Shown here: positions 1-8,158 of the stretch, in pieces
Numbering within the stretch: the first letter of the stretch is position 1
Layout: each line of letters opens with the position of its first letter
DNA from: Bacillota bacterium
Lineage (GTDB): Bacteria > Bacillota > Clostridia > Lachnospirales > Lachnospiraceae
Assembly (NCBI GenBank): GCA_023409835.1
Contig: JAEYQV010000142.1
Coordinates: forward strand, 1 to 20,805
Direction of reading: 5' to 3'
DNA length: 20,805 nt
Notes under the pieces: model-generated
What the model was told of the DNA's origin: nothing
What the model saw: only the letters and a program-made list of their open reading frames with translations
The model's database searches: none
Program-made: the position numbers and the translations under genes

Positions 1-2097
1 GAGAAGGGGCTTGAGACGATACCTTCAGAATCAGCCTGCTATCCGGCTAAGCTGTGCCACGGACATATCCTGGACCTGATTGATAAGGGAATTAGGACGA
101 TCTTCTACCCTTCCGTTGTCTATGAGAAGAAGGAGTACCGGAATGTAACAAACCATTATAACTGCCCGATTGTCACCTCCTATCCGGAGGTGATACGGAA
201 TAATGTAGATGCCCTGAAGAGATATCAGGTAAAATTCATTGCTCCGTTCTTCTCCCTGGAGGACAGCCGTTTTCTGATAAAAAGAATTGAAGAGGAGTTT
301 AAAGACTACAGAGTCACTGATGAGGAAGCTAAGAGAGCGGTGTCTGAGGCCTGCCGGGAACGGGAACAATATAAGAAGGATCTGCGCAGGAAGGGGGAAG
401 AGACCTTAGAGTATCTGAAGGCTAACGGAAAACGGGGTATTGTATTATGCGGTAAGCCATATCATGTGGATCCGGAAATCAACCACGGGATTGCGGAACT
501 GATCATATCCTATGGGCTTGCGGTACTGACCGAGGATAGCATCTCCCACCTGGCAGCTCTTAAGCAGAAGCTCCGGGTGGTTGATCAATGGACCTATAAT
601 TCCAGGCTATACCGGGCTGCTTCCCTTGTAGCGGAAGAACCCTGCCTCGATATGGTACAGTTAAATTCCTTCGGCTGTGGTCTGGATGCGGTTACCTCGG
701 ACCAGATCGCTGAGCTGCTGGCCGCAGGAGGTAAGATGTATACCATGCTAAAGATTGACGAAGGGAATAATCTCGGAGCAGCCAAGATCAGACTCCGATC
801 CCTGATTGCTGCCATTGAGGAACGGAAACGGTATCCAGAAGCGATGCATCGGCAGGAGCCCGATGATCAGTATCCGGTATTTACCAAGGGTATGCGGCAG
901 CTCCATACCATTCTGGCACCGCAGATGGCACCGATGCAATTTGATCTGATTAAGGAGGCGGCCAGGACCTGCGGATACCGGTTGGAGGTGCTGCCGTCCT
1001 ATGACCGTTCCGCCGTGGATGAGGGCTTGAAATATGTGAATAATGATGCCTGCTATCCCGCGGTGATCATGATCGGACAACTGGTACAGGCATTAAAATC
1101 CGGAAAATATGATAAGGACAGGACCTCCGTCATCATTACACAGAGTGGAGGAGGGTGCCGTGCCACCAACTATATCGCATTTCTTAAATTGGGGCTGAAG
1201 CAGGCAGGGTTTCCCCAGGTACCGATCATATCCGTCAATGCCGCAGGTCTTGAGAAGCAGCCGGGCTTTAAATTCACTGCCGGTCTGATTAACCGTAGTA
1301 TTATGGCCCTGATCTATGGGGATCTGTTTATGAGGGTACTCTTTCGAACCAGACCCTACGAGAGGTTTCCCGGTTCCGCAGAGCTTCTATACGAGAAATG
1401 GAATGAGAGAGCGAAGAGTAACTTAAGAAATGCCTCAAGGAGAGAGTTTGAGAGTAATATCCGTGGAATTATCCGGGAGTTTGACCAACTGGAGCTTACG
1501 GATGTCAAAAAACCGAGGGTAGGGGTTGTCGGAGAGATTCTGGTCAAATACCACCCTACAGCAAACAATGATATCGTAAGTATTCTGGAGGAAGGAGGAG
1601 CAGAAGCAATTGTACCTGATCTTATGGATTATATCTTATATTCTACTTTCAATGCGCGATTCCGGTTCCGATATCTTGCCGGATCGAAGCTGACGATGGT
1701 ATTGAGTAATTTTGCGGCATATTATATCCATCGGTTCCGTTACGTCCTTCGTAAGGAGCTGGAGCAAAGTGACCGCTTTCAGCCTCCGACTCCGATTGAG
1801 GAGTTGGCAGAGTTGGCCTCTACGGTCCTTTCTCTCGGAAATCAGACCGGAGAAGGGTGGCTTGTTACGGCAGAGATGCTGGAGCTCATCGGGCAGGGAA
1901 CGAATAATATCATCTGTGTCCAGCCCTTAGCCTGCCTGCCAAATCATGTCGCAGGGAAGGGAATGTTCAAACCAATCAAGGAACGTTATCCTTCTGCTAA
2001 TATCGTACCGATTGATTATGACCCGGGTATCTCCAGCGTAAACCAGCTGAACCGGATCAAACTGATGCTGTCCGTGGCGTTCAAGAATATGAAATAG
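1..2097 (+). CDS. 2-hydroxyacyl-CoA dehydratase activase-like protein, 3' portion (5' truncated)
   Basis: The reading frame is open from base 1 and ends in TAG at 2095-2097, giving 698 residues of a protein whose start lies outside the window. The fragment matches the C-terminal part of the roughly 1,400-residue clostridial proteins that join BadF/BcrA-type ATPase (activase) modules, a DUF2229 segment and an HgdB-like dehydratase segment. Seen here are SACYPAKLCHGH (C13, C19 of the fragment), CGKPYHVDPEINHG, NDACYPA (C351), SGGGCRATNY (C386) and CVQPLACLPNHVAGKG (C639, C645). These conserved cysteines are plausible Fe-S ligands. The activase ATPase half is presumably upstream and not visible. 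By family analogy the protein is cytoplasmic and linked to ATP-driven low-potential electron transfer, but the substrate of these giant fusions is not established. A GTG at 190 is an internal codon, since homology continues upstream of it. No clear terminator follows. Confidence 0.85.
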   Translation, partial: EKGLETIPSESACYPAKLCHGHILDLIDKGIRTIFYPSVVYEKKEYRNVTNHYNCPIVTSYPEVIRNNVDALKRYQVKFIAPFFSLEDSRFLIKRIEEEFKDYRVTDEEAKRAVSEACREREQYKKDLRRKGEETLEYLKANGKRGIVLCGKPYHVDPEINHGIAELIISYGLAVLTEDSISHLAALKQKLRVVDQWTYNSRLYRAASLVAEEPCLDMVQLNSFGCGLDAVTSDQIAELLAAGGKMYTMLKIDEGNNLGAAKIRLRSLIAAIEERKRYPEAMHRQEPDDQYPVFTKGMRQLHTILAPQMAPMQFDLIKEAARTCGYRLEVLPSYDRSAVDEGLKYVNNDACYPAVIMIGQLVQALKSGKYDKDRTSVIITQSGGGCRATNYIAFLKLGLKQAGFPQVPIISVNAAGLEKQPGFKFTAGLINRSIMALIYGDLFMRVLFRTRPYERFPGSAELLYEKWNERAKSNLRNASRREFESNIRGIIREFDQLELTDVKKPRVGVVGEILVKYHPTANNDIVSILEEGGAEAIVPDLMDYILYSTFNARFRFRYLAGSKLTMVLSNFAAYYIHRFRYVLRKELEQSDRFQPPTPIEELAELASTVLSLGNQTGEGWLVTAEMLELIGQGTNNIICVQPLACLPNHVAGKGMFKPIKERYPSANIVPIDYDPGISSVNQLNRIKLMLSVAFKNMK

Positions 2098-2189
2098 CCG
2101 GTTGATTATGCGTTACGGAAGGAAAAGTAAGCAGCAGAAAGTGATGCTGTAAAATAGATGGATGCTGTGATATAAAGAACGGTATCGGT

Positions 2190-2305
2190 ATGGGGCTGTC
2201 GCACTAGCGGTTATTCAACCGCCAGTGCGCAGCTCAACAATGACTTAGAAGGTTTATCACATCGGTTAATAAAAAGGGCATCGCATTTTAGTGCGACAGC
2301 CCCAT
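2190..2305. repeat. IS/MITE-like element with 17-bp terminal inverted repeats
   Basis: ATGGGGCTGTCGCACTA at 2190-2206 is the exact reverse complement of 2289-2305. The ends resemble GGGGCTGTC-type termini I associate with IS1182-like transposons, recalled without a search. The 82-bp interior has no coding capacity. Next to the left end, 2200-2212 and 2217-2229 can form a competing 13-bp hairpin with one mismatch. If the ends are taken as GGGG, a 2-bp AT lies on both flanks, but this is too short to prove a target duplication. It lies between the dehydratase-like gene and the exporter promoter. It has no T-run, so it is not an ordinary intrinsic terminator. Confidence 0.6.
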
Positions 2306-2327
2306 GCTGATGAATAATGAAGTGAAC

Positions 2328-2356
2328 TTGACGTTAAATTACCTGGGTGTTAAGAT
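2328..2356 (+). promoter_or_regulatory. Promoter for the ABC exporter pair, with a palindrome at the expected start
   Basis: TTGACG (2328-2333) and TAAGAT (2351-2356) are separated by 17 bp, close to the vegetative sigma consensus. Just downstream, GGTTTATGTTAAACC (2358-2372) is a 6-bp inverted repeat with a 3-nt loop at about the expected transcription start, so it could be an operator or a 5' mRNA hairpin. The leader to the chosen start is about 75 nt. No regulator gene is adjacent. Confidence 0.6.
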
Positions 2357-2438
2357 AGGTTTATGTTAAACCGATGCAAATGTTACCATAGAATTACCGG
2401 ATTTGAAATGTTCAATATTATGCTCCGAGGTAATGACA

Positions 2439-4154
2439 ATGAAGAAAGTATTATACTATTTAAAGCCATACGCCTATAGAATGCTGGTTGGCTTTCTGAT
2501 CAAGGTACTGGGTACCTTCATGGATCTGGGACTTCCCTGGGTCTTGGCCTTCATCCTGGATGATATTATACCAAGGGGGAAGGTTTCCTTAATTCTATGG
2601 TGGGGCTTGGTGATGGTTGGACTGTCCATAGGAGCAAGATCCCTTAATATTGTGGCAAACCGTATGGCTGCCAGGGTTGCACGAAATACTGTAGAGAATC
2701 TGCGGCATGATTTGTTTCATAAAATTCTTAGCCTGTCCGGCACCCAGCTCGATCATTTTACAATACCATCCCTGGAATCCAGGATGACATCGGATACCTA
2801 TAACATACATAATATGATCGGAATGATGCAGCGAATCGGTGTTCGGGCACCTATTATCCTGATCGGCGGTATTGTAATTACGAGTACTCTGGAACCCGTA
2901 CTTACACTTGTGCTGGTCGGCATTCTTCCATTTCTGGGCTATGTGGTCTATCTGGTTTCTAAGAAAGGAATTCCACTCTATACGAAGCTGCAGCTGTCAG
3001 TCGATAAGCTGGTGCGGGTCGTCAGAGAAAATATCTCCGGAGTTCGCGTAATAAAAGCATTATCAAAAACCCCCTACGAGATCAATAGATTCAATAAGGT
3101 GAATGATGAAGTGGTAGGAAATGAAATAAAAGCCGGTACGATTATGGCGATTACAAATCCTATTATGAATTTATTACTGAATATCGGTCTTACCCTGGTT
3201 GTCATCGTCGGAGCCTTTCGCGTGAACAGCGGTGCATCCCAGCCCGGTAAAATCGTAGCCTTCCTGTCCTATTTTACGATCATGCTTCAGGCAGTGATGG
3301 CAATTACAAGGATTTTTGTCATTTTTTCAAAAGCAAGTGCTTCCGCTGGACGTATTGCTGAGGTTCTGGATACGGAAGAGGACCTGAAGGTTCAGCCCTA
3401 TACGGAAGGACAAGAGGATGCAGGCTCTAAAACCGATCACGTTGCTTTTCACCATGTCAGCTTCTCTTATACAGCGGAGCCCTGTATTACTGATATAAAC
3501 TTTGGGATCAAGAAGGGGGAGAGCCTGGGCATTATTGGCTCTACAGGTACGGGCAAGACGACCCTGATTAACCTTCTGATGCGCTTCTATGATGTCACGG
3601 AGGGCAGCATTATGATTGACGGAAGGGATGTCAGAAGCTTTGATAAGCAGGAGCTGAGAAAGAGATTCGGTGTTGTATTCCAGAATGATGTTCTGTTTGC
3701 AGACCGGGTTTATGAAAATATAAGCTTTGGTAGGGAGTTGCCGGAGGATCGGGTAAAAGAAGCTGCGGAGGATGCCCAGGCGGCGAAGTTTATCTCGGAG
3801 CTTGAGGAGGAGTTTGACTTCAGGCTGTCAATCAAGGGAAGTAACTTAAGCGGAGGGCAGAAGCAGAGATTGTTAGTATCAAGGGCCTTAGCGGGAGAAC
3901 CGGAGATTCTGATCCTTGATGACTCCTCCAGTGCCTTGGATTATAAGACAGATTCGTTGCTTCGCAAGGCAATCCGGGAGAAATACAGTAATACGACGAC
4001 AATCGTGATTGCACAGAGAATTAGCTCCATTATGAAGCTGAATCATATCCTGGTGGTTGAGGATGGGCAAATGGCAGGCTATGGAACCCATGAGGAGCTC
4101 ATGGAATCCTGCGAGGTCTACCGGGAAATCTATCAGTCACAGATGATGTCTTAG
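2439..4154 (+). CDS. ABC exporter half-transporter, degenerate-site subunit
   Basis: A 571-residue membrane-ATPase fusion of the multidrug/lipid exporter type: an N-terminal transmembrane domain (about residues 1-310) followed by a nucleotide-binding domain. Walker A is GSTGTGKT (367-374), the signature LSGGQ (470-474), and Walker B is LILDD with D494. The catalytic carboxylate is Asp495 instead of Glu, and the H-loop His is Gln526 (IAQR). The same pair of substitutions is known in the degenerate subunit of heterodimeric exporters such as TM287/288. ATG 2439 is chosen because GAGG (2427-2430) sits 8 nt upstream; the in-frame ATG at 2433 is too close and the TTG at 2403 has no ribosome binding site. 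The partner starts 34 bp downstream, so the two are almost certainly co-transcribed. The substrate cannot be read from sequence; drugs, peptides or lipids are all possible. Confidence 0.93.
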   Translation: MKKVLYYLKPYAYRMLVGFLIKVLGTFMDLGLPWVLAFILDDIIPRGKVSLILWWGLVMVGLSIGARSLNIVANRMAARVARNTVENLRHDLFHKILSLSGTQLDHFTIPSLESRMTSDTYNIHNMIGMMQRIGVRAPIILIGGIVITSTLEPVLTLVLVGILPFLGYVVYLVSKKGIPLYTKLQLSVDKLVRVVRENISGVRVIKALSKTPYEINRFNKVNDEVVGNEIKAGTIMAITNPIMNLLLNIGLTLVVIVGAFRVNSGASQPGKIVAFLSYFTIMLQAVMAITRIFVIFSKASASAGRIAEVLDTEEDLKVQPYTEGQEDAGSKTDHVAFHHVSFSYTAEPCITDINFGIKKGESLGIIGSTGTGKTTLINLLMRFYDVTEGSIMIDGRDVRSFDKQELRKRFGVVFQNDVLFADRVYENISFGRELPEDRVKEAAEDAQAAKFISELEEEFDFRLSIKGSNLSGGQKQRLLVSRALAGEPEILILDDSSSALDYKTDSLLRKAIREKYSNTTTIVIAQRISSIMKLNHILVVEDGQMAGYGTHEELMESCEVYREIYQSQMMS

Positions 4155-4188
4155 AATGACGAATAATTGTACATAAAGGAGGTGCCAT

Positions 4189-5988
4189 ATGCCTGCGGAG
4201 CCGAATTCCAATGTGGGAAAAATGAGAATGAGTGAAAAGACGGATAAACCGAAGGATACAAAATATGTATTACAACGTCTTTGGCGCTATATTTATCAAT
4301 ATAAATGGATGCTGGTGATGGCAATTACACTTACCGTCGGCAGCAACCTTCTGGCACTCGTTGGTCCGATGCTGTCCGGCTATGCAATTGATGCCATACA
4401 GCCGGGGAAAGGTAAGGTAATCTTTCAAACGGTGATTTACTATGCCGGCTGGATGATTGTGTTCTACATCGTATCTTCAATATTATCCTATCTTCTGGCA
4501 GTCCTGATGCTTCGACTCAGTCAGAGGATTGTCCGCCGGATGAGGGAGGATGTATTTACGAAGCTGGTGGCGCTGCCGGTAGGATATTTTGACCGAAATC
4601 AGGCAGGCGACATCATCAGCAGGATATCCTATGATATTGATACGGTGAATACCTCTCTGTCCACGGATGTCGTGCAGATCTGTGCCAGTGTCATCACTGT
4701 GGTTGGTTCCCTGATTATGATGATACTAATTTCACCCCGGTTGGTGCTGGTGATGCTGGTTACCATTCCCCTATCCATTTTTTATACCCGTTATATGGCG
4801 AAGAAGGTGCGTCCGCTATTCCGAAAGCGTTCTGCCAAATTAGGTGAGCTAAACGGCTTTGTCGAGGAGATGGTATCCGGTCAGAAGACAATTAAGGCAT
4901 ATGCAGCGGAAGCAGCGGTTATGGGACGGTTTGACCGGATTAACACAGAGACGGTGGATGCCTATTATAATGCGGAGTATTATGGCAGTATGACAGGACC
5001 CACGGTTAATTTCATCAATAATTTATCTCTGTCCTTGATAACGGTTTTCGGTGCCATCCTGTATCTGTTCAAGCAGATGACGCTGGGCAATATCTCCTCC
5101 TTCGTTCAATACAGCCGGAAATTCTCCGGACCGATTAATGAAGCGGCTAATATCATCAGTGAGCTGCAGTCAGCCCTGGCAGCAGCGGAGCGTGTTTTCA
5201 AGCTGATCGATGAGAAACCGGAAACAGCTGATAAGACGGAGGCGAAGGAGCTGATCGAGGTACGGGGAGACGTAGAGGTTCAGGGAGCTTCCTTCGGATA
5301 TCTGCCGGAGAAAACGATTATCAGGAATCTATATCTTCATGCAAAGCCCGGTAGTCTGACAGCAATCGTAGGACCCACCGGCGCGGGTAAGACGACCATT
5401 ATCAACCTGCTGATGAGATTCTATGATATTTGGGAAGGTAAGATATTAGTGGATGGAGATGAAACCAGAGACCTGACCAGAAGCAGCCTGAGGAAGGCAT
5501 TTGCCATGGTGTTGCAGGATACCTGGCTCTTCTCAGGCACCATCTTTGAGAATATCGCCTACGGTAAGGAAGATGCTACGATGGAGGAAGTAATATCAGC
5601 GGCAAAGATGGCCGGTATGCATTCCTACATCAAGAGACTGCCCGAGGGCTATCATACGATCGTAAATGAAGACGGCATGAATATCTCCAAGGGGCAGAAG
5701 CAGCTATTGACGATTGCAAGGGCGATGCTTCTTAATGCGAATATGTTAATACTGGATGAGGCCACCTCCAATGTGGATACCAGAACTGAGATCAAGATTC
5801 AGAAAGCCATGCGTAAGCTGATGGAGCAGAAAACCTGCTTTGTCATTGCCCACCGGCTCTCCACGATTCAAAATGCGGATAATATCCTGGTGATAGACCA
5901 GGGAAATGTGGTGGAACAGGGCACCCATGGGGAGCTGATGGAGAAGAAGGGCTTCTACTATAGGCTGTACAATTCACAATTCGAATAA
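4189..5988 (+). CDS. ABC exporter half-transporter, catalytic-site subunit
   Basis: A 599-residue transmembrane-domain plus nucleotide-binding-domain protein, partner of the preceding half-transporter. Walker A is GPTGAGKT (395-402), Walker B LILDEATS with D523 and catalytic E524, and the H-loop His is H555 (IAHR). The signature is ISKGQ (499-503) rather than LSGGQ. In a head-to-tail dimer this altered signature would face the neighbour's degenerate Walker B/H-loop. The canonical E524/H555 would face the neighbour's intact LSGGQ, giving one active and one impaired site. AAAGGAGGTG (4175-4184) lies 4 nt upstream of ATG 4189. A lysine-rich N-terminal tail of about 35 residues precedes the first membrane segment, and a later start such as Met12 or Met14 is possible. 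No clear terminator follows. Confidence 0.93.
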   Translation: MPAEPNSNVGKMRMSEKTDKPKDTKYVLQRLWRYIYQYKWMLVMAITLTVGSNLLALVGPMLSGYAIDAIQPGKGKVIFQTVIYYAGWMIVFYIVSSILSYLLAVLMLRLSQRIVRRMREDVFTKLVALPVGYFDRNQAGDIISRISYDIDTVNTSLSTDVVQICASVITVVGSLIMMILISPRLVLVMLVTIPLSIFYTRYMAKKVRPLFRKRSAKLGELNGFVEEMVSGQKTIKAYAAEAAVMGRFDRINTETVDAYYNAEYYGSMTGPTVNFINNLSLSLITVFGAILYLFKQMTLGNISSFVQYSRKFSGPINEAANIISELQSALAAAERVFKLIDEKPETADKTEAKELIEVRGDVEVQGASFGYLPEKTIIRNLYLHAKPGSLTAIVGPTGAGKTTIINLLMRFYDIWEGKILVDGDETRDLTRSSLRKAFAMVLQDTWLFSGTIFENIAYGKEDATMEEVISAAKMAGMHSYIKRLPEGYHTIVNEDGMNISKGQKQLLTIARAMLLNANMLILDEATSNVDTRTEIKIQKAMRKLMEQKTCFVIAHRLSTIQNADNILVIDQGNVVEQGTHGELMEKKGFYYRLYNSQFE

Positions 5989-6177
5989 GCTGCATGAAAA
6001 TAGATGGTTGTATTTGTTGTAGTATGTAATTAAGAAAGTGATTCGTGTTTGCTATGAATTTCGTCCTCATTAGAAGGGAGAATTGAAAAGTTCCTTTACT
6101 AGCTGGATTAGTCCTTAATACCCTTTACAATCGTTATGAAATGTGATGAAATACATAAAACATATAAAGGTGGTGGC

Positions 6178-6813
6178 ATGGTGTTGATTTATGATATTTT
6201 GGATAGCGTACGAGAAAAACCTGCATTATTTATGGGCAGTAAGAGTATTACGGTATTAAGGAGCTTCTTAGATGGTGCAACGTATGCATCGAATATACTA
6301 GGCATAGAGGATGGTTATTGTGACTTTTCCCCTATTCCTTTTCGGTTTTTTAACGACTATGTTGCTCATTTTTATAATTATTTCGAAGCTACTTCCGGCT
6401 GGAAGAATATGATTATAAACAAAAATAATGGGGAAGAAAAGGCCAGCTTTGATATATTTTATGTACTCCTTGACAATTTTCGTTCTATCAATATTTCAAA
6501 AATACAAAAGTGTGATTTGACACAAGAGCATATAAACTATCATATTGAAAATGAATATGCACCAAAGCGTGCAATATACAATAACTGTAATCAAATGAAA
6601 CCGTTATTTATAGACCCCAGCGCAATATATTTGATTGAACTTTCCAAGAACTCAGGATATCTCTGTATGGTTGAAGGTTACAATACAATCTATTTACATT
6701 CGATACTTTTAAGGAACAGACAAGATGCAATAAAATATTTTAACAATAATTTTAGTGGTTCCTATAACTGGTATAGAGTTGAAAGTATCCCTGAAAAATT
6801 TGAATGGGTATAA
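6178..6813 (+). CDS. Hypothetical protein, AT-rich orphan gene
   Basis: I do not recognise a characterised family. From ATG 6178 the product is 211 residues; an in-frame ATG at 6136 would add 14. The later start is favoured because AAAGG (6166-6170) lies 7 nt upstream. The N-terminus, IYDILDSVREKPALFMGS followed by KSITVLRSFLDGATYA, has the form 'xxxRxRPxxxxGxxSixxLxxFLxG' that I associate with uncharacterised solitary bacterial proteins, some near toxin-immunity genes; this is recollection only. No signal peptide or membrane segment is evident, so it is probably cytoplasmic. The gene is visibly more AT-rich than its neighbours and stands alone, about 190 bp after the exporter pair, facing a convergent gene. 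Both points suggest horizontal acquisition. A shared bidirectional terminator follows. Confidence 0.75.
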   Translation: MVLIYDILDSVREKPALFMGSKSITVLRSFLDGATYASNILGIEDGYCDFSPIPFRFFNDYVAHFYNYFEATSGWKNMIINKNNGEEKASFDIFYVLLDNFRSINISKIQKCDLTQEHINYHIENEYAPKRAIYNNCNQMKPLFIDPSAIYLIELSKNSGYLCMVEGYNTIYLHSILLRNRQDAIKYFNNNFSGSYNWYRVESIPEKFEWV

Positions 6814-6953
6814 AATAGGCCTCATTTGAATGAATTAAGTTTGGTCACTATAAAACAAAGTTAAACTGGGGAGAATGAGAGGGATGGGTGCGTGACCAGA
6901 CTAAATATATAAATTACAATAGAGTGTAATAATGTATAGAAAAATAAAATAAG

Positions 6954-7020
6954 AAAACCCATGTCTACCATGTTTTGTATATGTAGGTTTTTCATGGCCG
7001 GAAATGGGTTTTTTAGCTTA
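6954..7020. terminator. Bidirectional terminator between convergent genes
   Basis: AAAACCCAT (6954-6962) pairs with ATGGGTTTT (7004-7012). An inner CCATG/CATGG helix (6968-6972 with 6993-6997) continues the stem across an internal loop. The plus strand ends in TTTTTT. The minus strand reads out through GGGTTTTCTTATTTTATTTT. It therefore serves both the orphan gene (plus) and the C_GCAxxG_C_C gene (minus). Confidence 0.7.
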
Positions 7021-7037
7021 TAGTTCTCGAATGAGAC

Positions 7038-7493
7038 CTATTCTTCGATTTTATTCAATTCCAGTACATCTTCCAGTATTCTTGCCGCATCACAGACAAA
7101 ACCGGGACAAATATTTTTAAAGAGTCCGTGCTCGGAAGCAAACTTTCGTCCGTTCTCCGTATTAATATCACAATTCAAAATATCCTTACACTGGATAGAG
7201 CCATAGATTTCTTCGAATTTCTCTGTGAACTCTCGAACATGGCGGTAGGTAGTCTCTTTTGCCTCATTATCATCAGGCAAGTGTTTACCTTCCTTCAATC
7301 CGATCACCATAAAAGCACCGGTGACGGCTCCGCAGGTGCCTCCCATTCTGGCCATACCACCGCCAAAGGGGCAGGAGATTTTGAGTGCGGTATCCCGATC
7401 AAGCCCAAATTGCTCACAATAAGTGGAAAAGACCGCCTGTGAGCAGTTATAACCATCCTTAAAACATTTTACAGCCTCATCAATTTTATTCAT
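7038..7493 (-). CDS. C_GCAxxG_C_C family putative redox protein
   Basis: A 151-residue cytoplasmic protein carrying the cysteine pattern that names this family: GYNCSQAV (C17), CPFGGGMARMGGTCGAVTGA (C41, C54) and a C-terminal CPGFVC pair (C129, C134), with further cysteines at 26, 102 and 108. The family is predicted to be redox-active or metal-binding and is common in anaerobes, but its reaction is not established. The start ATG is at 7491-7493, preceded on its own strand by AAGGAGGG about 5 nt away. It is monocistronic: it converges with the orphan gene and diverges from the tyrS promoter region. No signal peptide is seen. Family assignment is firm; biochemical role is unknown. Confidence 0.88.
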   Translation of the reverse strand: MNKIDEAVKCFKDGYNCSQAVFSTYCEQFGLDRDTALKISCPFGGGMARMGGTCGAVTGAFMVIGLKEGKHLPDDNEAKETTYRHVREFTEKFEEIYGSIQCKDILNCDINTENGRKFASEHGLFKNICPGFVCDAARILEDVLELNKIEE

Positions 7494-7650
7494 ATAACCC
7501 TCCTTTTTATGAAACAGCTGGAATAGCCTAACCCAAACATTAGATTTCTTATATCATATATTTATGGAAAAAACCAGTAGAATATTAAAATTTTATCAAA
7601 AGAGATTTGACTAAGTAAGAGTAATACATTAATTTTTTCATCGAGGTTCT

Positions 7651-7687
7651 ACTTACAGGGTTTTACTTACAGTGCGAATTTACACTG
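7651..7687. repeat. Tandem ACTTACAG repeats upstream of the tyrS promoter
   Basis: ACTTACAG occurs at 7651-7658 and again at 7665-7672, inside 12-mers (TTCTACTTACAG and TTTTACTTACAG) spaced 14 bp start to start. CAGTG (7670-7674) and CACTG (7683-7687) then form a short inverted repeat, ending 9 bp before the -35 box. They could be protein-binding sites for either divergent gene, but there is no other support. Confidence 0.3.
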
Positions 7688-7696
7688 AAATTATTC

Positions 7697-7725
7697 TTGA
7701 CAAATAAACAGCGGATTGTTATACT
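7697..7725 (+). promoter_or_regulatory. Strong vegetative promoter for the T-box/tyrS transcript
   Basis: A perfect -35 TTGACA (7697-7702) is followed after exactly 17 bp by TATACT (7720-7725). Transcription should begin near 7732, about 430 nt before the tyrS start codon, leaving room for the T-box leader. Near-consensus strength fits a gene whose control is mainly by premature termination. Confidence 0.85.
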
Positions 7726-7731
7726 TACGCT

Positions 7732-8095
7732 CAATAAAGAAAAGGCTATGATAAGAAGAAGTAAGAATGAGAGCTTCCTACAGAAAGTAACCGGTTGATG
7801 AGAGGTGCAGGCTAGTACATTCTGAATACGTCTTTGAGCTTCACACCGAACAGAGTAATCTTAGTAAGCTGTGACGGATACCTGCACCCGTTATCGTGCT
7901 AGAGTATAACCGGTTATAGTGATTTCTGTTTCAAGGTATCGTACCTCATAACTTGTGTATGGTGCCGTATGATAGACAGAAATAATAAAGTGAACCGACG
8001 TACTCAAGGAGGTTGGCTGCGTGAGCAGCTGATAAATATGAGGTGGTACCGCGAGACTATTCCCGCCCTCTAAGCAATTAGAGAGCGGGATTTTT
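7732..8095 (+). ncRNA. Tyrosine-specific T-box riboswitch leader
   Basis: The leader upstream of tyrS carries the T-box core ATGAGGTGGTACCGCG (8038-8053), whose TGGT (8044-8047) would pair with an uncharged tRNA 3' end ACCA; the fourth base T fits discriminator A. Stem I is closed by GGTGCAG (7804-7810) with CTGCACC (7882-7888). The triplet just 5' of that helix is TAC (7879-7881), a tyrosine codon and the likely specifier. The leader ends in a terminator hairpin at 8062-8090. Uncharged tRNA-Tyr binding should stabilise the antiterminator and allow tyrS expression. The 5' end is inferred from the promoter. Confidence 0.93.
8061..8095 (+). terminator. T-box-controlled terminator hairpin
   Basis: CCCGCCCTCTAA pairs with TTAGAGAGCGGG with one C-A mismatch and a GCAA loop (8073-8076), followed by TTTTT (8091-8095). 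Its 5' arm lies directly after the T-box TGGTACCGCG sequence, as required for competition with the antiterminator. Confidence 0.9.
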
Positions 8096-8158
8096 GCGTG
8101 TAAGCGAAGCACGAGCTACAGATAAATCAAGTGAAAAAAATAAGAAAGGGAGAGCAAA

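Noticed and set aside
2403..2438. TTG start giving 12 extra residues to the first exporter subunit
   Set aside because: There is no ribosome binding site at 2403, whereas GAGG at 2427-2430 is correctly spaced for ATG 2439.
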